Assembly (NCBI RefSeq): GCF_963259705.1
Contig: NC_081842.1
Location: 36,359,796 to 36,423,795 of the forward strand
DNA from: Myotis daubentonii
Taxonomy: Eukaryota; Chordata; Mammalia; Chiroptera; Vespertilionidae
DNA: 64,000 bases
Reading direction: 5' to 3'
Shown here: one piece after another, positions 22,672 through 35,345 of the stretch
How the letters are laid out: each line of letters opens with the position of its first letter
How positions within the stretch are numbered: the stretch's first letter is position 1
Made by a program: the position numbers and the translations under genes
The notes under the pieces: generated by a model
Databases searched by the model: none
What the model was told of the DNA's origin: nothing
What the model saw: the letters and a program-made list of their open reading frames with translations, nothing else

Positions 22672-25147
22672 TTATTTAATACTAAGGTCCAATTTTACTT
22701 TATTTTCTGATACAATTTGCAGACTAATATCAAGACAAGAAAGGTTCAATGCTGATTTTAACAAGGCATTCAACAAGTCTTGATTATATTGCAGGAAGAT
22801 TTTAAAAAGTGAAAAAGAAGAGTACTACATGATAATAAGAGCAGTTTGATTTCTACCTGATTAAACTAATAATCTTGTGGTTTAGCAATTTATGTGTTAA
22901 AAGATGTGGGACTTTAGCAGTTTGCATGTTCAATGTGAACATTGGAGTGTTGTGGCTATTAAAAAAAACACAACCTTCCCTAAAGTAAGTTTAGCTGCAT
23001 TAAAAGAGTAGTCACTATATTAGAATATGTTTTTCTCTCACTCTGCTCAAATCATATTGGACTTGGTATTCTAGATGTCAATTTCTTAAGGTATTGTTAT
23101 AAAAGAGTTTATCAAAAAAGAATGAAGAGGACAAGGAAAGATTTTGAAGTGTGGCGATATAAAAAACAAGAATTCAATGAGCCAGAATTTTTTAACTTGG
23201 AAAATAGTGTGAGAATTCCATGACGGTCACCAATGACAATCATCCTCAAATATGTAAAGGGCTGTCATGCCAGAGGATGTCTGAAGGCTTTTCATGTGAA
23301 TGCAATGAACACAACTAGAAGAAAAGATGTGTTAGGCTAATATCTAACCTCAAATCAAGTTTCATATTTCAATGCAATGAGTATCCTGTCCTTAAGGCAG
23401 GGACCTCTCTTATAGCTCAAAGTTTTCATCCAAAGATATAGAGTGACTTCCTTTGAGAAATAGTTCAGGTTGGTTCCTGGCAGTGTGCTTACCATTTGGA
23501 CGATCCTTCCTTCTAGCTTTCTTATGACTCTAACGTTTATTTCACACACTGTTCAAAGGAGCAAGCAATTTGCTCAGGATTATGAAACTATTTAATATGA
23601 GAAATGAAATTACAAGGGCTTCTAATCTTCTAATATGGCAGTTGTTTTTTGTGTGTGTTTTTTAAGAAAATAGTTGCCAATTTATATGCTTATCACCATT
23701 CTCCTTCTATATTTTATTTCAAATGATCACAGAGTATAAAATTGTAGAAGTGTATTTTCTGGGTTGCAATAAAAATGTAATATATATTGTCAATTTTAAA
23801 ATTATAAGCAATTAAGTCTGAATTACTGAACTTCAACTAGAAGTAATGTATGTGTGTGTATAAAAGATAAAAAGTACACCTTATGCAATCTTACAAGTTT
23901 GTATTTAACAGCTGATAGGGAGCTTTAATTTCAATCAGAATGTATTAGTCTGTCACATGACTAGCTTTAGAAATTATGGCCTTAAGCAAGTTCTTCTTTC
24001 TTTGAATGAATGAAATATAAGATTGTTGAGTATAACTTCTTAATGACTTCCATTTATCTTTGGAGCCTGTAAACATGCTGTGAAAGAGAAATAAGCTTTG
24101 GCATTTCCCTTTTAAAATCCTTTGAATTGTAGATAACTATATATAAATATTGCCTTAGTAAACTAAGCAGGAAATAGATGTGCTTTGCATGGCTCAGGAC
24201 CTCCTGACCATAATCAAATTGCATGAGTGAAAGATCTATATCCCACATCAGATTTTAAGTCATCCAGTGCTCATAAAATGCCTGAGGTGTGATTATAAAA
24301 AGAATTAACCATAATCTTTACAGAGATGTCAGCTGCACATATTTAATTCTGAATATTTTAAAAGGCTAATAAATCAGGTGAACAGAAATATATGGCAAAA
24401 GCCATAACAATTTTTATATTCAGTTATATGAGATGTTTTTTTCCTGTTACTTTTATACTCATTTAGCCAAAGTTTTTGCCAGTGAAACTCTATAGTTATG
24501 CAAACACCCTAAACAGAATAGTAATATTTAAAATGTACTTGTACCTTTCAATAGATTTTCACTATATATGACTTAAGTAAATGAATGAGAACACATAAAC
24601 ACTGAAATAAGATATTTTTATATATTCACAAATATAAAATCCTTTTGTGGTTTTCTACATTATTAGTACATTAATCTGTTTTCTGCAGTTATTTCTCTAT
24701 AATATGAAGTCCTGGTAGAATTGCAAATAAAAGGAACCCTAATATATAAAAGGGGTGGATATGTAGCTCAAATTGGCCAAGTAAAATTTATATTCAATAG
24801 GTTTAAATCTTAACCTGAATAAACCACAGGCTGAAACAATTAAGCAAAAGGCAGTCAGAGCTTATGAATTTCATGGTGGTTCTCTGACAGAATTTTTGAT
24901 AAATTCTTATTACCAGATCCTGACTTCTGTATTTGCCAAGTCTATTCACTTCTCTGAGCTATAGGATATACTTCAATTATATTCCAACTCCGCTTAATTT
25001 AGGCAATGCCTCTCTCTTGTTTGCAATGAAAGTAACCTAACTGATAAACACAGCAAAATAAACAAACACACAACAAATATGCACACAACCTGCCAACTAG
25101 CCAGGAAAGAAACATGTGCATGCATATGTATAAACCTGTTCATACCT
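22672..25147. other. no recognisable feature (AT-rich)
   Basis: About 2.5 kb of AT-rich unique sequence. No gene, LINE or SINE block stood out on either strand. The minus-strand frames of 64 codons at 23355 and 24054 look random. Confidence 0.4.
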
Positions 25148-25148
25148 A

Positions 25149-25159
25149 TCATCTATCTG

Positions 25160-25202
<43 letters not shown>

Positions 25203-25203
25203 C
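25149..25203. repeat. (TCTA)n microsatellite
   Basis: About thirteen tetranucleotide units, one variant (tctg) near the start. Confidence 0.97.
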
Positions 25204-26439
25204 TTTATGTTTTACTGAATATTTTTCAACCTGATTTGACCAAAAACCTCTTCCCCCTCTGCATTATGTTCTTGTCCCCTGAACACCTATTAGCTCCAGT
25301 TACTATGCTTTGAGCAATAAATTTGATGCATCACCTGTATCCACGTATTTAATCTGGAGCACTGCATCTGGAATTCCATAGTCCATTACTGCTTCTCTTA
25401 CATTCATTTCCTCCACTTGTGTAAATCATCTCCACTACAGCTAAGTAATGACCTCACATTTCTCAAGTATTGAAAAATCCACAGTTATACAAAAAAAAAA
25501 AAAAGCCACTTTAAATTGTGTCATCTGTACTTTTGCATAGGAATGTGAAGAAGTGCCAGAGTTCATTAAGCTAAAAAATGAGATGAGAAACCTACCTCAG
25601 TCCCTGGACTCCCTCCCACTCCACCCCCATACCTTACTTTCACCTATATTGGCTTAAGGCAGGACAAAGGGTGAAAACATATGATCTTTGATATTCAATA
25701 AATGAATTAGTGGTGTCCCTTGCTTAAGCATATAAATTAATAAGCACTGCGTCTTTTACTTAATGAGGATTTTCCCTTTTAAAACCTGAATGAATTATCG
25801 AAAAGACTACGGCATAAATTCAAAGGCATTTTCTGACCTTCTTGTATGCTGGCTGGCATGAATTTTTAACAAGATGCTGTGTATCTGGAAGGTCTATTAG
25901 AAATTGTCCATATGAAAACTTTGCTTAAAAAAAAAGCTAGACTAGTGAAGCAAAGAAACTAAGATAGGAAGAGAACATTTAACTTGTAGGATACTGAAGT
26001 TTTGAATAAAGTTTTTAATGACCTCATATTTTGCTCCAAAATATTGACACTTTTATCTCATATTTTTAAATGTTCAACACTGTAGGAAATAAGTAGAAAT
26101 ACAATAGTTAATGTGCATTTTAAGAATAAAACTCATAAAAAGGGGACAGATGTAATACTTTCAACAATAAAGATTTTTTAAATGTCATAGGTAAAAATAA
26201 GTTTCTGATATTCTTGTACTATATATTGCTTTAAAAATTTATTCTATAATGTATGTTTTCCAAAATTTTAGGTCAAAAGAAAATTCAGAACTAAAAATAA
26301 AATTTCTGACATTCTAAAATGTCATATTTTTTAATTAAAAAATATTTTTAATGAAGAAAATGTCAAAAGTCTTGGCATGGTCTCTTAATATTTATTCCAA
26401 ACTGTGTTGTCTATATCATAACAAAGATATTATAGGCCT
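25204..26439. other. no recognisable feature
   Basis: AT-rich unique sequence with an A run near 25490; nothing assigned. Confidence 0.4.
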
Positions 26440-27600
26440 TATAAGAATGCTGGGAGAAAAGTGCTCCACAAACTGCTCTTTTGAGGAAGTGACTAGAAGT
26501 GGAATGGCTAGAATGTATGGCAGGTGTATGTTTAACTTTATATTCTAACCAATAACTTTGCCAAAATGATTTTTACCTTTTTTCCTTCCCACCAGTGTGC
26601 ATGAGAGTTTCTGTTATTACACAGCTTCACCAACAACTCTTATTGTCAGTATTTTTAAAATTTTAGTGACTCTAATGGGTATATAGACAGACTTATGGTG
26701 GTTTAAATTTGCATTTTCCTGATGATAAATGGTGCCGAGCATCTTATCAAGTGCTCATTTGTCATCCACATATCTCCTTTTGTGAAGTGTCTACTTAAAC
26801 ATTCTAATTTTAACTTGGGTTGTTTTTATTAACTTGTGAGGAGTCTGTACATATCCCAGATGCAAGTATTTGACAGATATTTGTATTATAATTATTTTTC
26901 CATTTATTTGTTTTGTTAGCAATGTATAACAAAGAGCAACTGTTTTTAATTCTGATAAACTCCAGTTCATCAATTATGTTTGTTTTGTGCTTGTTATATA
27001 AAAATATTTCCCTAGTCTAAGGTTTCAAAGACTTTCTTCTATGATTCCTTCCAGAAATATTACTGTTTTAGCTACCACAATTAGGTCACTAATACATCTC
27101 AAATTCATTTTTATTTATGATGTCAGGTAAGAGCCAAAGTTGACTTTTTACATGAATATATAATTTTGTTAGTAAAAAATATGTACCTACTTCTGAATTG
27201 CTAATTCACTTCCATTGATATATACATAGACTTATTTGATAATATCACATTCTATTGATTGAAGTGGCTTTAGAGTTATTCTTGAAATCAGTTGAAGTCC
27301 TCCATTCTTGGTCTTTTAAAAAATTATTTTGCCTCTTCTAGATCATTTACATTTTCAGTTTTGGGAAAATTGCTATTTTAACAAATTGCATCTTGAATAT
27401 CATTATTAAGATATATATCATTATTTATTTAGGTTTTTTTAATTTTTCTGTGTAATGAAAGGTATTACAGATATTTGTTACATTTTCATTTGTTATATTT
27501 GATAGTTTCTATTTATTTTCTAATAATTTCTATCTTACCTTTCTTTTAAGGGTATATTTTTCCCTCATGAAGCATGGTTATAACAGTTTTGTCTGATATT
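26440..27600 (-). pseudogene. old L1 (L1M-type) ORF2 remnant
   Basis: The plus strand is the complement of the 3' half of L1 ORF2 in order: agtggaatggctagaatgta, aggtgtatgtttaacttt, ttcccaccagtgtgcatgag, gtttaaatttgcattttcct, gagcatcttatcaagtgctc, tgtgaagtgtctacttaaac, ttgggttgtttttattaac, aaagagcaactgtttttaat, and later ttgaaatcagttgaagtcct. Numerous stops and indels; a mammal-wide fossil. Confidence 0.85.
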
Positions 27601-27627
27601 TCCAACATCTCAGCATTGGCATCTCTT

Positions 27628-27839
27628 TTTTTTTTAAATATATTTTATTGATTTTTTACAGAGAGGAAGGGAGAGAGATAGAGATTTAGAAACATCGATG
27701 AGAGAGAAACATCGATCAGCTGCCTCCTGCACATCTCCTACTGGGGATATGCCCGCAACCCAGGTACATGCCGAATTGAACCTGGGACCTTTCAGTCCGC
27801 AGGCCGACGCTCTATCAACTGAGCCAAACCGGTTTTGGC
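27628..27839 (-). mobile_element. Ves SINE with ~16-bp target duplication
   Basis: Reverse complement: T-rich tail, attttattgattttttacag, gaaacatcgatcagctgcct, and the head complement actgagccaaaccggttttgg. Flanked by agcattggcatctctt at 27612-27627 and 27840-27855. It is inserted in L1-related sequence, which continues on the right. Confidence 0.96.
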
Positions 27840-27855
27840 AGCATTGGCATCTCTT

Positions 27856-28330
27856 GATAATCTTTTCCCTTAAACATTTTCCTGATTCTCTGTATGTTGG
27901 TGAATTTGGGGTTGTGTCTTAGATATTTGTAGTATGTTGTAAAGAGTCTGAGTCTAGTTAAAATCTTTGGATAATGGTGAGTCTTTTGTTTTCATACACA
28001 ATCTACCCTTAGGTACAGATTGAGAGTCCTGTTTCAGCTTCTTGGGCAGTGGTTCTCAGGTAAGCTTCGGTTTCAAAGCTTTAGCCAGGCAGCTTTGGGT
28101 TTGTTTGTATATGCATAGCTCAGGGGTAAGCTGAACTTGTTTTGGTTTGCATGAGAAGATCTGCTTTGCACACACTCTCTGACTCCAAGAGGATGCTTTT
28201 CCTGGTCCCCTGGTTTGAAAAATGGGTTTCTCTCAGTTTTAATCAGCATAGTACTACATGACTGGGGGCACCATCTGGGCCCCAACCAAGAAAAAAATAA
28301 GAGAAAAAACAATGGGAGTTCCGTACATAG
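27856..28330 (-). repeat. possible continuation of old L1-related sequence
   Basis: gatattttccaacatctcag before the SINE and gtatgttggtgaatttgggg, tagtatgttgtaaagagtct after it resemble text of an old L1-associated region in reverse. The right part (28080-28330) is not assigned. Confidence 0.3.
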
Positions 28331-28559
28331 AGATCACCGGATCTCTTTATTTTAACTCTTCTCTCCAGAATGATGTATTTTCCTCAGGGTTTTAGGTGCC
28401 ACGGCAGTGCAGCTCCATGACTGGTGTCATCTGTAGGCAAGACCAGTAGTTTTTAGGTGACAATTTTGAGCTAGAGTATATGATGAATGGCTGTAACCGA
28501 TGAAGGCCACAGGAACTATCAAGGATACAGAAATAGCATCCCCATATGACTTTAAACCA

Positions 28560-28990
28560 GTGTAGACTAGCCCAATCCAACATAATGACTAGTTTCACCT
28601 TATGGCAACCCATAGCCTTATTTTACGCTCACATTAGCATACTAAATGATGTACCCCAAGCCACACGGTGGAAAACAGAAAGCTCATATGAGGACATAAA
28701 GTGGCTGACAGGGCTCTTCCAAAAAGTCTCCATCCCTTTCCCAGAAAAATCCTGAATATTCCTCCCTCTTATTGAACACCCTACCCCTCAATTAAATGAG
28801 CCTCAATAAAAGAAGTAAGTCCCACCAGGGAGGGGCTGCTCTGCCTGTGAAGTAGCCACTCTCTGTCCCATTGCTTTACTAATAAACTCGTCACTTTAAA
28901 CTCGATGCTGGCTAGCAGCTGAATTATTTCCTGCCAGAAGTCAAGAATCCACAGTGAGTTGCAGACCCCTGGGTCCCTGACCCCTAACAC
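28560..28990 (+). repeat. class I-type LTR, 5' boundary uncertain
   Basis: Ends cctgggtccctgacccctaaca and carries tactaataaactcgtcactt, a poly(A)-signal context typical of gammaretrovirus-like LTRs, preceded by a further aataaaag at about 28805. GC content is higher than the flanks. The start may be tgtagactagcccaatc at about 28561. No internal proviral sequence is seen nearby, so it reads as a solo LTR. Confidence 0.6.
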
Positions 28991-29987
28991 ACCTGCAGCA
29001 ATTTGCCTAGTCAGACTTTATAACCTGATTCTTAATGTCTCTATTAATGTCACTTCTAATTTTGTTAATACATAAACATTTATTTTATTTTCCGTGTTTG
29101 GTAATTCTAATATTTAATTATTTTAGTGCATGTATATCTCATTCTATTGTTTTTGTTTCTGTTCTCGATTTGCAACACTTATTTTTAAAAACACACCATA
29201 TATTTTCTGATTAAAAAAAATTATCTGAGAAATTCTTTTAGATTTTAAGGATGATAAGTGTTTGTTTTTCCCAAGTGCCTGAGGGCACTAACAATCTAGG
29301 AATTCTCAACTGAGAAGATATTCTCAGCCAAAGGGTTTCCAGAAGACTTGAGTGACTTGAGTTTAGATAACAAACTTATGAGAAAGAAGATGTAAAAACC
29401 AACAAACAAAAACTAGTTTAGTATTGCTGATGAATACAACTTTAGGAAAAGTCTTTTTTTCCTGTTTCATCCTCTCACTAAGAGATTGTTTTCATATCTC
29501 AGTTGATTGGTTTATTTGGTTTGGTATCTGTACCTCAACCTGTGTGGTGTCCATGAGAACATTAAAATTCTGAAGTAAAGACATTTGCCTTTAAAAAAAA
29601 AAAAAAATCAAAGCTTTATGTTACTAGTGATCTCCAGATGGCCTTAGGGTGGCTGGTAGTTTCAATCCTTCCATTCCTTTCTAGATTTTGAGGTTCTTTG
29701 CTTATAGTTTACTGACTGTACAGACCAAATTATTGAATTAAATATGGAAGTTATTACATTCCATGAGATGTTGTAGTTTTTAGAAACTTGTAAGTAGTCA
29801 CAACCGACAATCACAGTGAATTCTCTACCTGCTCTTAAATTATTTTTTAATCTTTTTGAATATTTTTTATTAAGAAAAAATATCAAGTTACATTATTTGA
29901 GCTAAAAATATAGCCTAAGAGCAGCACAGAAGACTGAGTGTGTGATTAATGTCTTCCAAAATATCATTTACAAAACAGCCATGGTTA
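28991..29987. other. no recognisable feature (AT-rich)
   Basis: AT-rich unique sequence with an A run near 29593; nothing assigned. Confidence 0.4.
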
Positions 29988-30441
29988 TCTCTTTATATAA
30001 AAGCCTAAGCGACCATTACAATCGAACCTGAACAATCAGTTGACCAGTCGCTACGATGCAAACTGACCACCAGGGGGCAGATGCTCAATGCAGGAGCTGC
30101 CCCATGGTAGTCAGTGTGCCCAGCCTGGTGGCCATCGCCTCCTCTCCCAATCCTGCCAGGGCCTTCGGGCCCCAGGCTGGGACAGGGAACTGAGATGGGT
30201 GGCAGCGGAAGCGATCACTTTCTCAGGGGGGCTGAGGGCCAGCTCCCTCCTTAGGGCCAGCAGCCAACCTCCCATGTCCTGACCTTTCCCCCTGGATGGC
30301 AGGCCCCTATTGGTCCATGGTCCCTCCCTACATCCTTCCCCCCATCCAGCAGGCCCCGATTGGCCTGGCCCTGATCTGCCCTGATAGCTGGCCAGGCCTA
30401 GGGACCCCATGCACGCACAAATTCCTGCACCAGGCCTCTAG
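29988..30441 (+). mobile_element. non-autonomous Helitron
   Basis: Begins TCTCTTTATATAAAAGCC preceded by A and ends cctgcaccaggcctCTAG followed by T. Carries ccaccagggggcag at 30067-30080 and a weakened inverted arm near 30097. The GC-rich body explains the overlapping frames at 30088-30410. Confidence 0.92.
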
Positions 30442-31209
30442 TATCTATATATTTCTTAAAGATCTATTCTGGAAAGAGAAAAACAAGAAGAAATATGAAA
30501 CAATAAAAAAAAAAACAGAGTATTTGTGTCTCCGCATTTGTATAACTTTCTGTAAAGTGTCATTTTAATTTCATATGATCATATTTAGAGCACTTTCATA
30601 TCTATGATAAATGTTTAAGAAATATACACATAGTTTCATAAGTATCCTGAGATCAAAGGACATGAGATGACTGCTTTAAGGAGTGGAGAATGAAATGAGG
30701 TCAGAGCTAAATTTTGATTTGGAGATAGATTAAGGAAATCAAAAAGAATTATTTTCAATTATACTTAAAGTAGTTTCTTGAAAGGAAATTCAAAGTAGGC
30801 ATGTTGACTTTTGGCTTTCCTTCTCTTTGATATTTTGCTATTGTACCAGGGCTTGTGATTTATTATATGAATATACATATTAATACATGCAAACATAAAT
30901 ATGCATAGACAAAATATATATTTATTTTGAAAAGTATAGCTTAGACCTTTTCAAGAATATTACCAAAAGCACAGTAAAGAGAGGTGTTATTAAACCTGTC
31001 TCATTATGTGCCCCTTAGTTTTTATCATACAAGTTTGGAACTTCATGATAGTCATATTTAAATAATGCCTTTTCCATAATCTAGAGTGGTAGACAATTAA
31101 GGAATTAAGTAATTTAAGTTATCTGTTAAATTTCACTGCTTCTGAAAATATTTTAAAGACTCCCAATATTTTTACATAAATTTGAAAATGATCAAATAGC
31201 TTAAAATGT
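30442..31209. other. no recognisable feature (AT-rich)
   Basis: Unique sequence; nothing assigned. Confidence 0.4.
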
Positions 31210-31600
31210 CTTTTATGACCTGATTCTTACTTAATTTGCCAACTTCATCTTTGGCCAATTCTCAGTATATGCCAGTAAGACTGAATTTGTTTTTTAATTT
31301 AAATGTTGAGTATGACAGTCTTTCTTCTCTGAATGAACATGCTGTTTCCTCTTGTCTTATGTGTTATTATTTTTCCTCTCACTAAATCCTTTTTATCTCT
31401 CTCTTATCTTAGGAGTCCCAAGCTTTTTATTGATTCCCTAAATATAGATTGCATGCTCTTCCAGTATGCTTACATAGCATCCCTGCGCTTCTCTTGGCTT
31501 TATATATTCTGAAATTATCCATATATTTATATTTCTTTAATAATCTATTTATTAGTCTGTATTTTCTTCTTACTACTTACTGATTGAAATTTAAAAATCA
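31210..31600 (+). repeat. possible L2 LINE 3' relic
   Basis: The order gccaacttcatctttggcca, ctgtttcctcttgtcttatg, cttacatagcatccctgcgc and a final tatttattagtctgtatttt loosely follows the L2 3' end. Divergence is high and I would not exclude chance. Confidence 0.3.
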
Positions 31601-32456
31601 CTACTTTGACATTTTCCACCACAAGCTCATTGGCACCAGCAGGTGCATCATTATCTATTCTATATAAATAAGGCAATATGGTCAAGTCTATTAGTATAGT
31701 GTGATTTATTTGTGATAAGGAACTAAAAATTCAATATGTGGGTAGGTATTAGTATGTGAATGTTTGGTAATAACATCTAAGAAATTTGATCTTAGGACTT
31801 ATGTGATCATTTTGGGGTCATGCACATAATCTTCTGATGTTCAAATATATCAATTGTGTTTTGTTCAAATTTGACACCCATAAAGCTATCATGATTTTTA
31901 GTACTATCTGACATATAAATATAGTCAATAAGGACAACCCCTGTTTCTCTGTTTCTATATTATATAATCTTAACCAATAAGCATTTTTAATAAATTGAGT
32001 GATAGATAATATTTTATAGTGCCTGAAGTAGCCATGGTTGATAGCATTTAATTTTCTAAGGCTAGAGTTTTTCTATTGGCCTTGTTAAACTATCATAAGG
32101 AAACAATTATAAATAAAATGTCAGAACTTTAAAATATTTTGTAAGGGAATTAGCCAATAATTCTCTCATCTTTACTCCTCCTCTTTGACAACCATTTATT
32201 GGGTCACCACACATGGACAAACTTAATTTTCAGCAGAGGTCTTAGGCTTGGTCTGTGTTACACCCATAAATCATGGGTGTCTCTTTTTATGGGCTTGCCC
32301 TTTGTGAGGAAATTTCAAGATGGATAGCAGTAAACTCAAGCATTTAAAACAAAACAAAACTGGAAAAGCAGAGTATGCTTTTATAATACTCCTCCGGTCT
32401 TATTTTCCATGTTAAAGATTATTTTTAAATAGTTTTTGACCACATTAGACCAATAC
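31601..32456. other. no recognisable feature
   Basis: AT-rich unique sequence; nothing assigned. Confidence 0.4.
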
Positions 32457-32465
32457 AAAAGAATA

Positions 32466-32684
32466 GAGCCAAACCGGTTTGGCTCAGTGGATAGAGCGTC
32501 GGCCTGTGGACTGAAAGGTCCCAGGTTCGATTCCGGTAAAGGGCATGTACCTTGGTTGTGGGCACATCCCCAGTAGGAGATGTGCAGGAGGCAGCTGGTC
32601 GATGTTTCTCTCTCATTGATGTTTCTAACATTCTATACCTCTCCCTTCCTCTCTGTAAAAAATCAATAAAATATATATTTTAAT
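32466..32684 (+). mobile_element. Ves SINE with 9-bp target duplication
   Basis: Starts gagccaaaccggtttggctc, A box tggctcagtggatagagc, B box ggttcgattcc, tail aatcaataaaatatatattt. Flanked by aaaagaata at 32457-32465 and 32685-32693. The first bases (gagccaaacc) differ from the usual gccctgacc and match the head of the copy at 27628. Confidence 0.96.
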
Positions 32685-33047
32685 AAAAGAATACACCTGA
32701 CATACAAATAAAACACAAAAGTGAAAACAGAAAAAAATCCATTTGTGGCTGTTGCCATCATAGATCACCACTTTAAAATAATTTTAAGAATTTTCTCTCA
32801 GTCAGACAAGAAAAAGCTAAAGCTAAAAGCAAACCTGTATTGCAAGGAATGTTATTAAAGAAATTTCTTTAAAAATAAAAATATGAATAATAAAATAGCA
32901 AATACTACATACCTACCACTAATTAGTTTAAATGTAAATAGATTAAATGCTTCAATCAGATAATGTATGATGGTTCAATGGATAAGTAAGCAACACTGAC
33001 ACATATGCTGCCTATAAGAGACCCACTTCAAATAAAAATCATACACA

Positions 33048-33131
33048 GCCCTGGCCAGTTGAAGTGTTGTGTGCACTGGAAGATCACAGTTCTGATTCCT
33101 GGTCAGGGCACATACCTAGATTGTGGGTTTG

Positions 33132-33181
<50 letters not shown>

Positions 33182-33222
33182 TTCTTCTCTGGAATCAATA
33201 AAATAAAATAAATAAATGTAAA
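33048..33222 (+). mobile_element. Ves SINE with expanded (TC)n
   Basis: Starts gccctggccagttgaagtgt, B-box region gttctgattcc, and ends ctctggaatcaataaaataa. The pyrimidine tract in the 3' half is expanded to an uninterrupted TC run (33133-33178), and part of the normal SINE body has been replaced or lost there. Confidence 0.9.
33133..33178. repeat. (TC)n microsatellite
   Basis: About 22 TC units grown from the pyrimidine-rich region of a Ves SINE. Confidence 0.95.
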
Positions 33223-33775
33223 ATATTAAAACACACACAGACTAAAAGTAAAGGGATGGAAAAAACATATTTCTTTAAAAGTGGAAACAAACAAACAAAA
33301 AACCCTGGGGTATCAATACTTATGTCGAGCAAAATAAACTTTAAAACAGAGCTTTTAAAAGAGACACAGAAGGACCCAGCAATTCTACTTCTGAGTATTT
33401 ATCCAAAGAAATCCAAAACACTATCTCAAAAATATACATACATCCCCATGTTAATTGTAGCATTATTACAACATCATTTACAATAGCCAAGATATGGAAG
33501 CAACCTACATGTCCAGAGTATATAATGGAATATTACTAAACTATGAAAAAGAGTGAAATCTTGCCATCTGCAACAATGTAGATGAATGTAGAAGGTATTG
33601 TACTGAGTTAAATAAGTCAGACAGAGAAATAATGCAATAACTATTTATGGTATCAGATGTGTACTAGATTTCTCAGGGTGATCAATTCATATGTTGTATA
33701 AAGTTATAATCACAATGTTATACACCTAATGAAGTATGGTAGTAATCATCCCAGGTAGAAACTATAGTTTAACTC

Positions 33776-34300
33776 TAACCCTGCTGTTTGGCTTAACAAT
33801 AGAAAAGTTATTTTGATTTTCTGAATTATATAAATCATCCCATTCGATTGAATGCCTTATTGATTGTAATGTGAACATCCCATTGATTGTGATCTTACTG
33901 GTTTTAGAAAGCAAATTCCGCTGTACCGGGGAACCAGAACAAGACCACAGCTCCCTCTTAACATTTTTTTACAAGCAGGTCACGGTTTAGCCAGGGGTGA
34001 AGAGCCTAACCTTTCTAAGGTATGAGCCTATGACCTTTCGGGGGTATGAGTCTGTAACCTGTGACCTTTTTAAGGGATGAGTCTGTGACCTATGTTGAGA
34101 AATGGAGCGATGAACTTTGTGTGTGTTTAGCCAACCGTTTTTGTGGTTTTTGTGAATAAAATCTTACTTCTACATCTGGTCGGGGCTGCAGTTCGGTCCT
34201 TGCTACGGCAGGGTGCTGTAACTGCAGTCACTGGCGAGCTAATAAAGGCTCCTAAATTCTACCCTTTGGCTCTGGTGGTTGTCTCTTACGGGTTGCCCCA
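33776..34300 (+). mobile_element. solo LTR inserted in L1 3' UTR
   Basis: A 525-bp block starting taaccctgctgtttggctta (probably TG mutated to TA) and ending gggttgcccca, flanked by the direct repeat taactc (33770-33775 and 34301-34306). It contains gaataaaatcttacttcta and a later ctaataaaggctcct, poly(A) signals of LTR type, followed by a U5-like segment. L1 sequence continues on both sides. Confidence 0.7.
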
Positions 34301-34391
34301 TAACTCTAAATCTAATGTAATATTGTATGTCAACTATATTTTAAATATTTAAAAAATAAATAGAAATAGAAAATGAATTGTCTTGATGTAT

Positions 34392-34397
34392 AATAGT
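34392..34397. repeat. 6-bp target duplication, left copy, of the ERV
   Basis: aatagt, repeated at 36661-36666 right after the 3' LTR. Confidence 0.9.
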
Positions 34398-35156
34398 TGC
34401 CGGGAGCCGGTCCATCCTTGCTGTTTCAAGGGACCTGGCATATATGGCATACGGTTCTTAATATGTTTGCTCACCTTCTTGGCGCTGTATTTTAACCAAG
34501 GTCACCTCTCCGAGAAAGGTTGAATCCCCAGGTAGGGATTTTCCCCTGAAGTTAGGGAGGGAATAAAACCCCTCAACTAAGTGCCAGGCGGGTAATTAAT
34601 CCCTTTAACTATGAACAATCATGCTTAAACTACATAATCTTTTCTCCCTGGAATGGAGATAAGAAACGCCCTAACCTTTGTAATAGAGATTGATAGGATT
34701 GAATCAACTGGTATAAATACAGTTGTAACAAGACAGAAACACTCAGAACTTCAGACAGAATTCAGAAGACAGAACCTACACGGAGCCTAGAGACAGAAGA
34801 ACTTCGCTGGCGAGAGCATGCCGGAGGATCCTGGACAGGGACTGGCCTCGGAGCCTGGAGGCAGAGCCTGGCTAGAGAGCATGGCAGGGGATCCTGGACT
34901 GAACCTGACTGCGGAGATTGGCAGGAGAGCCTGGAACCTGGTGACTGAACCTGACTGGAGTACCTGGACAGAACCTGGCTGGAGATCCTAAGCAGAACCT
35001 CTCTGGAGATCCAGACCAGAACTTGGCTGGAGATCCTGGCTAGAGATCCTGGCTAGGCTGCTGATCAACTGAACACTGTCTCCGTGTCCTTCCTTCTTCG
35101 CCGACTCCGTCTACGCCTTTGGGAACCCCTGGACCTGATGGGGTTGGACCCTGGCA
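34398..35156 (+). repeat. 5' LTR of mini-ERV
   Basis: Starts TGCCGGGAGCCGG and ends GGACCCTGGCA, 759 bp. A TATA box (tataaata, 34712-34719) marks the likely U3/R side. Downstream of it, 34800-35060 is a degenerate array of short units of the type cctggctggagatcc. This array is longer than in the 3' LTR, giving a 62-bp length difference, so the two LTRs have diverged by repeat slippage or deletion. Confidence 0.93.
34712..34719 (+). promoter_or_regulatory. TATA box of ERV LTR
   Basis: tataaata, conserved at 36278-36285 in the 3' LTR and 38448-38455 in the solo LTR. Confidence 0.75.
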
Positions 35157-35158
35157 TC

Positions 35159-35176
35159 TGGCGCCCGAACAGGGAC
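35159..35176 (+). other. retroviral primer binding site (tRNA-Lys type)
   Basis: TGGCGCCCGAACAGGGAC, two bases after the 5' LTR. It is complementary to the 3' end of a tRNA-Lys (Lys3-type site as used by several betaretroviruses and lentiviruses). Confidence 0.95.
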
Positions 35177-35180
35177 CCCT

Positions 35181-35345
35181 AGGTAAGCGCCCCACACTCG
35201 GGACGGATAGGACTCCACCATAGGAAAAGGGTGGATAGTCTTCGCCGACTCCGTCCACACCTTTGGGAACCCCTGGAAAAGGATTCCCCTAGGTAAGCCC
35301 CCCCCCCATTGAAAACCCCCACACTCGGGATGGATAGGACTCCAC
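35181..35345 (+). repeat. duplicated ERV leader segment
   Basis: cccctaggtaagc occurs at about 35177 and again at about 35287, each containing an aggtaag splice-donor-like site. The block cactcgggacggataggact recurs as cactcgggatggataggact about 127 bp later. Between them, 35239-35276 repeats the last part of the LTR (ttcgccgactccgtc...gggaacccctgg). The leader has therefore been partly duplicated together with a piece of LTR end. Confidence 0.8.

Larger units (their letters stand above)
32770..34397 (+). pseudogene. L1 remnant (ORF2 pieces and 3' UTR), split by a SINE and an LTR
   Basis: ORF2-like blocks on the plus strand: gtaaatagattaaatgcttc, gctgcctataagagacccac, acccagcaattctacttctg, tatggaagcaacctacatgt, gtatataatggaatattact, then after an LTR insertion the 3' UTR end with taatgtaatattgtatgtca. 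A Ves SINE (33048) and a solo LTR (33776-34300) interrupt it. Frames are broken; the endogenous retrovirus at 34398 follows directly. Confidence 0.8.
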
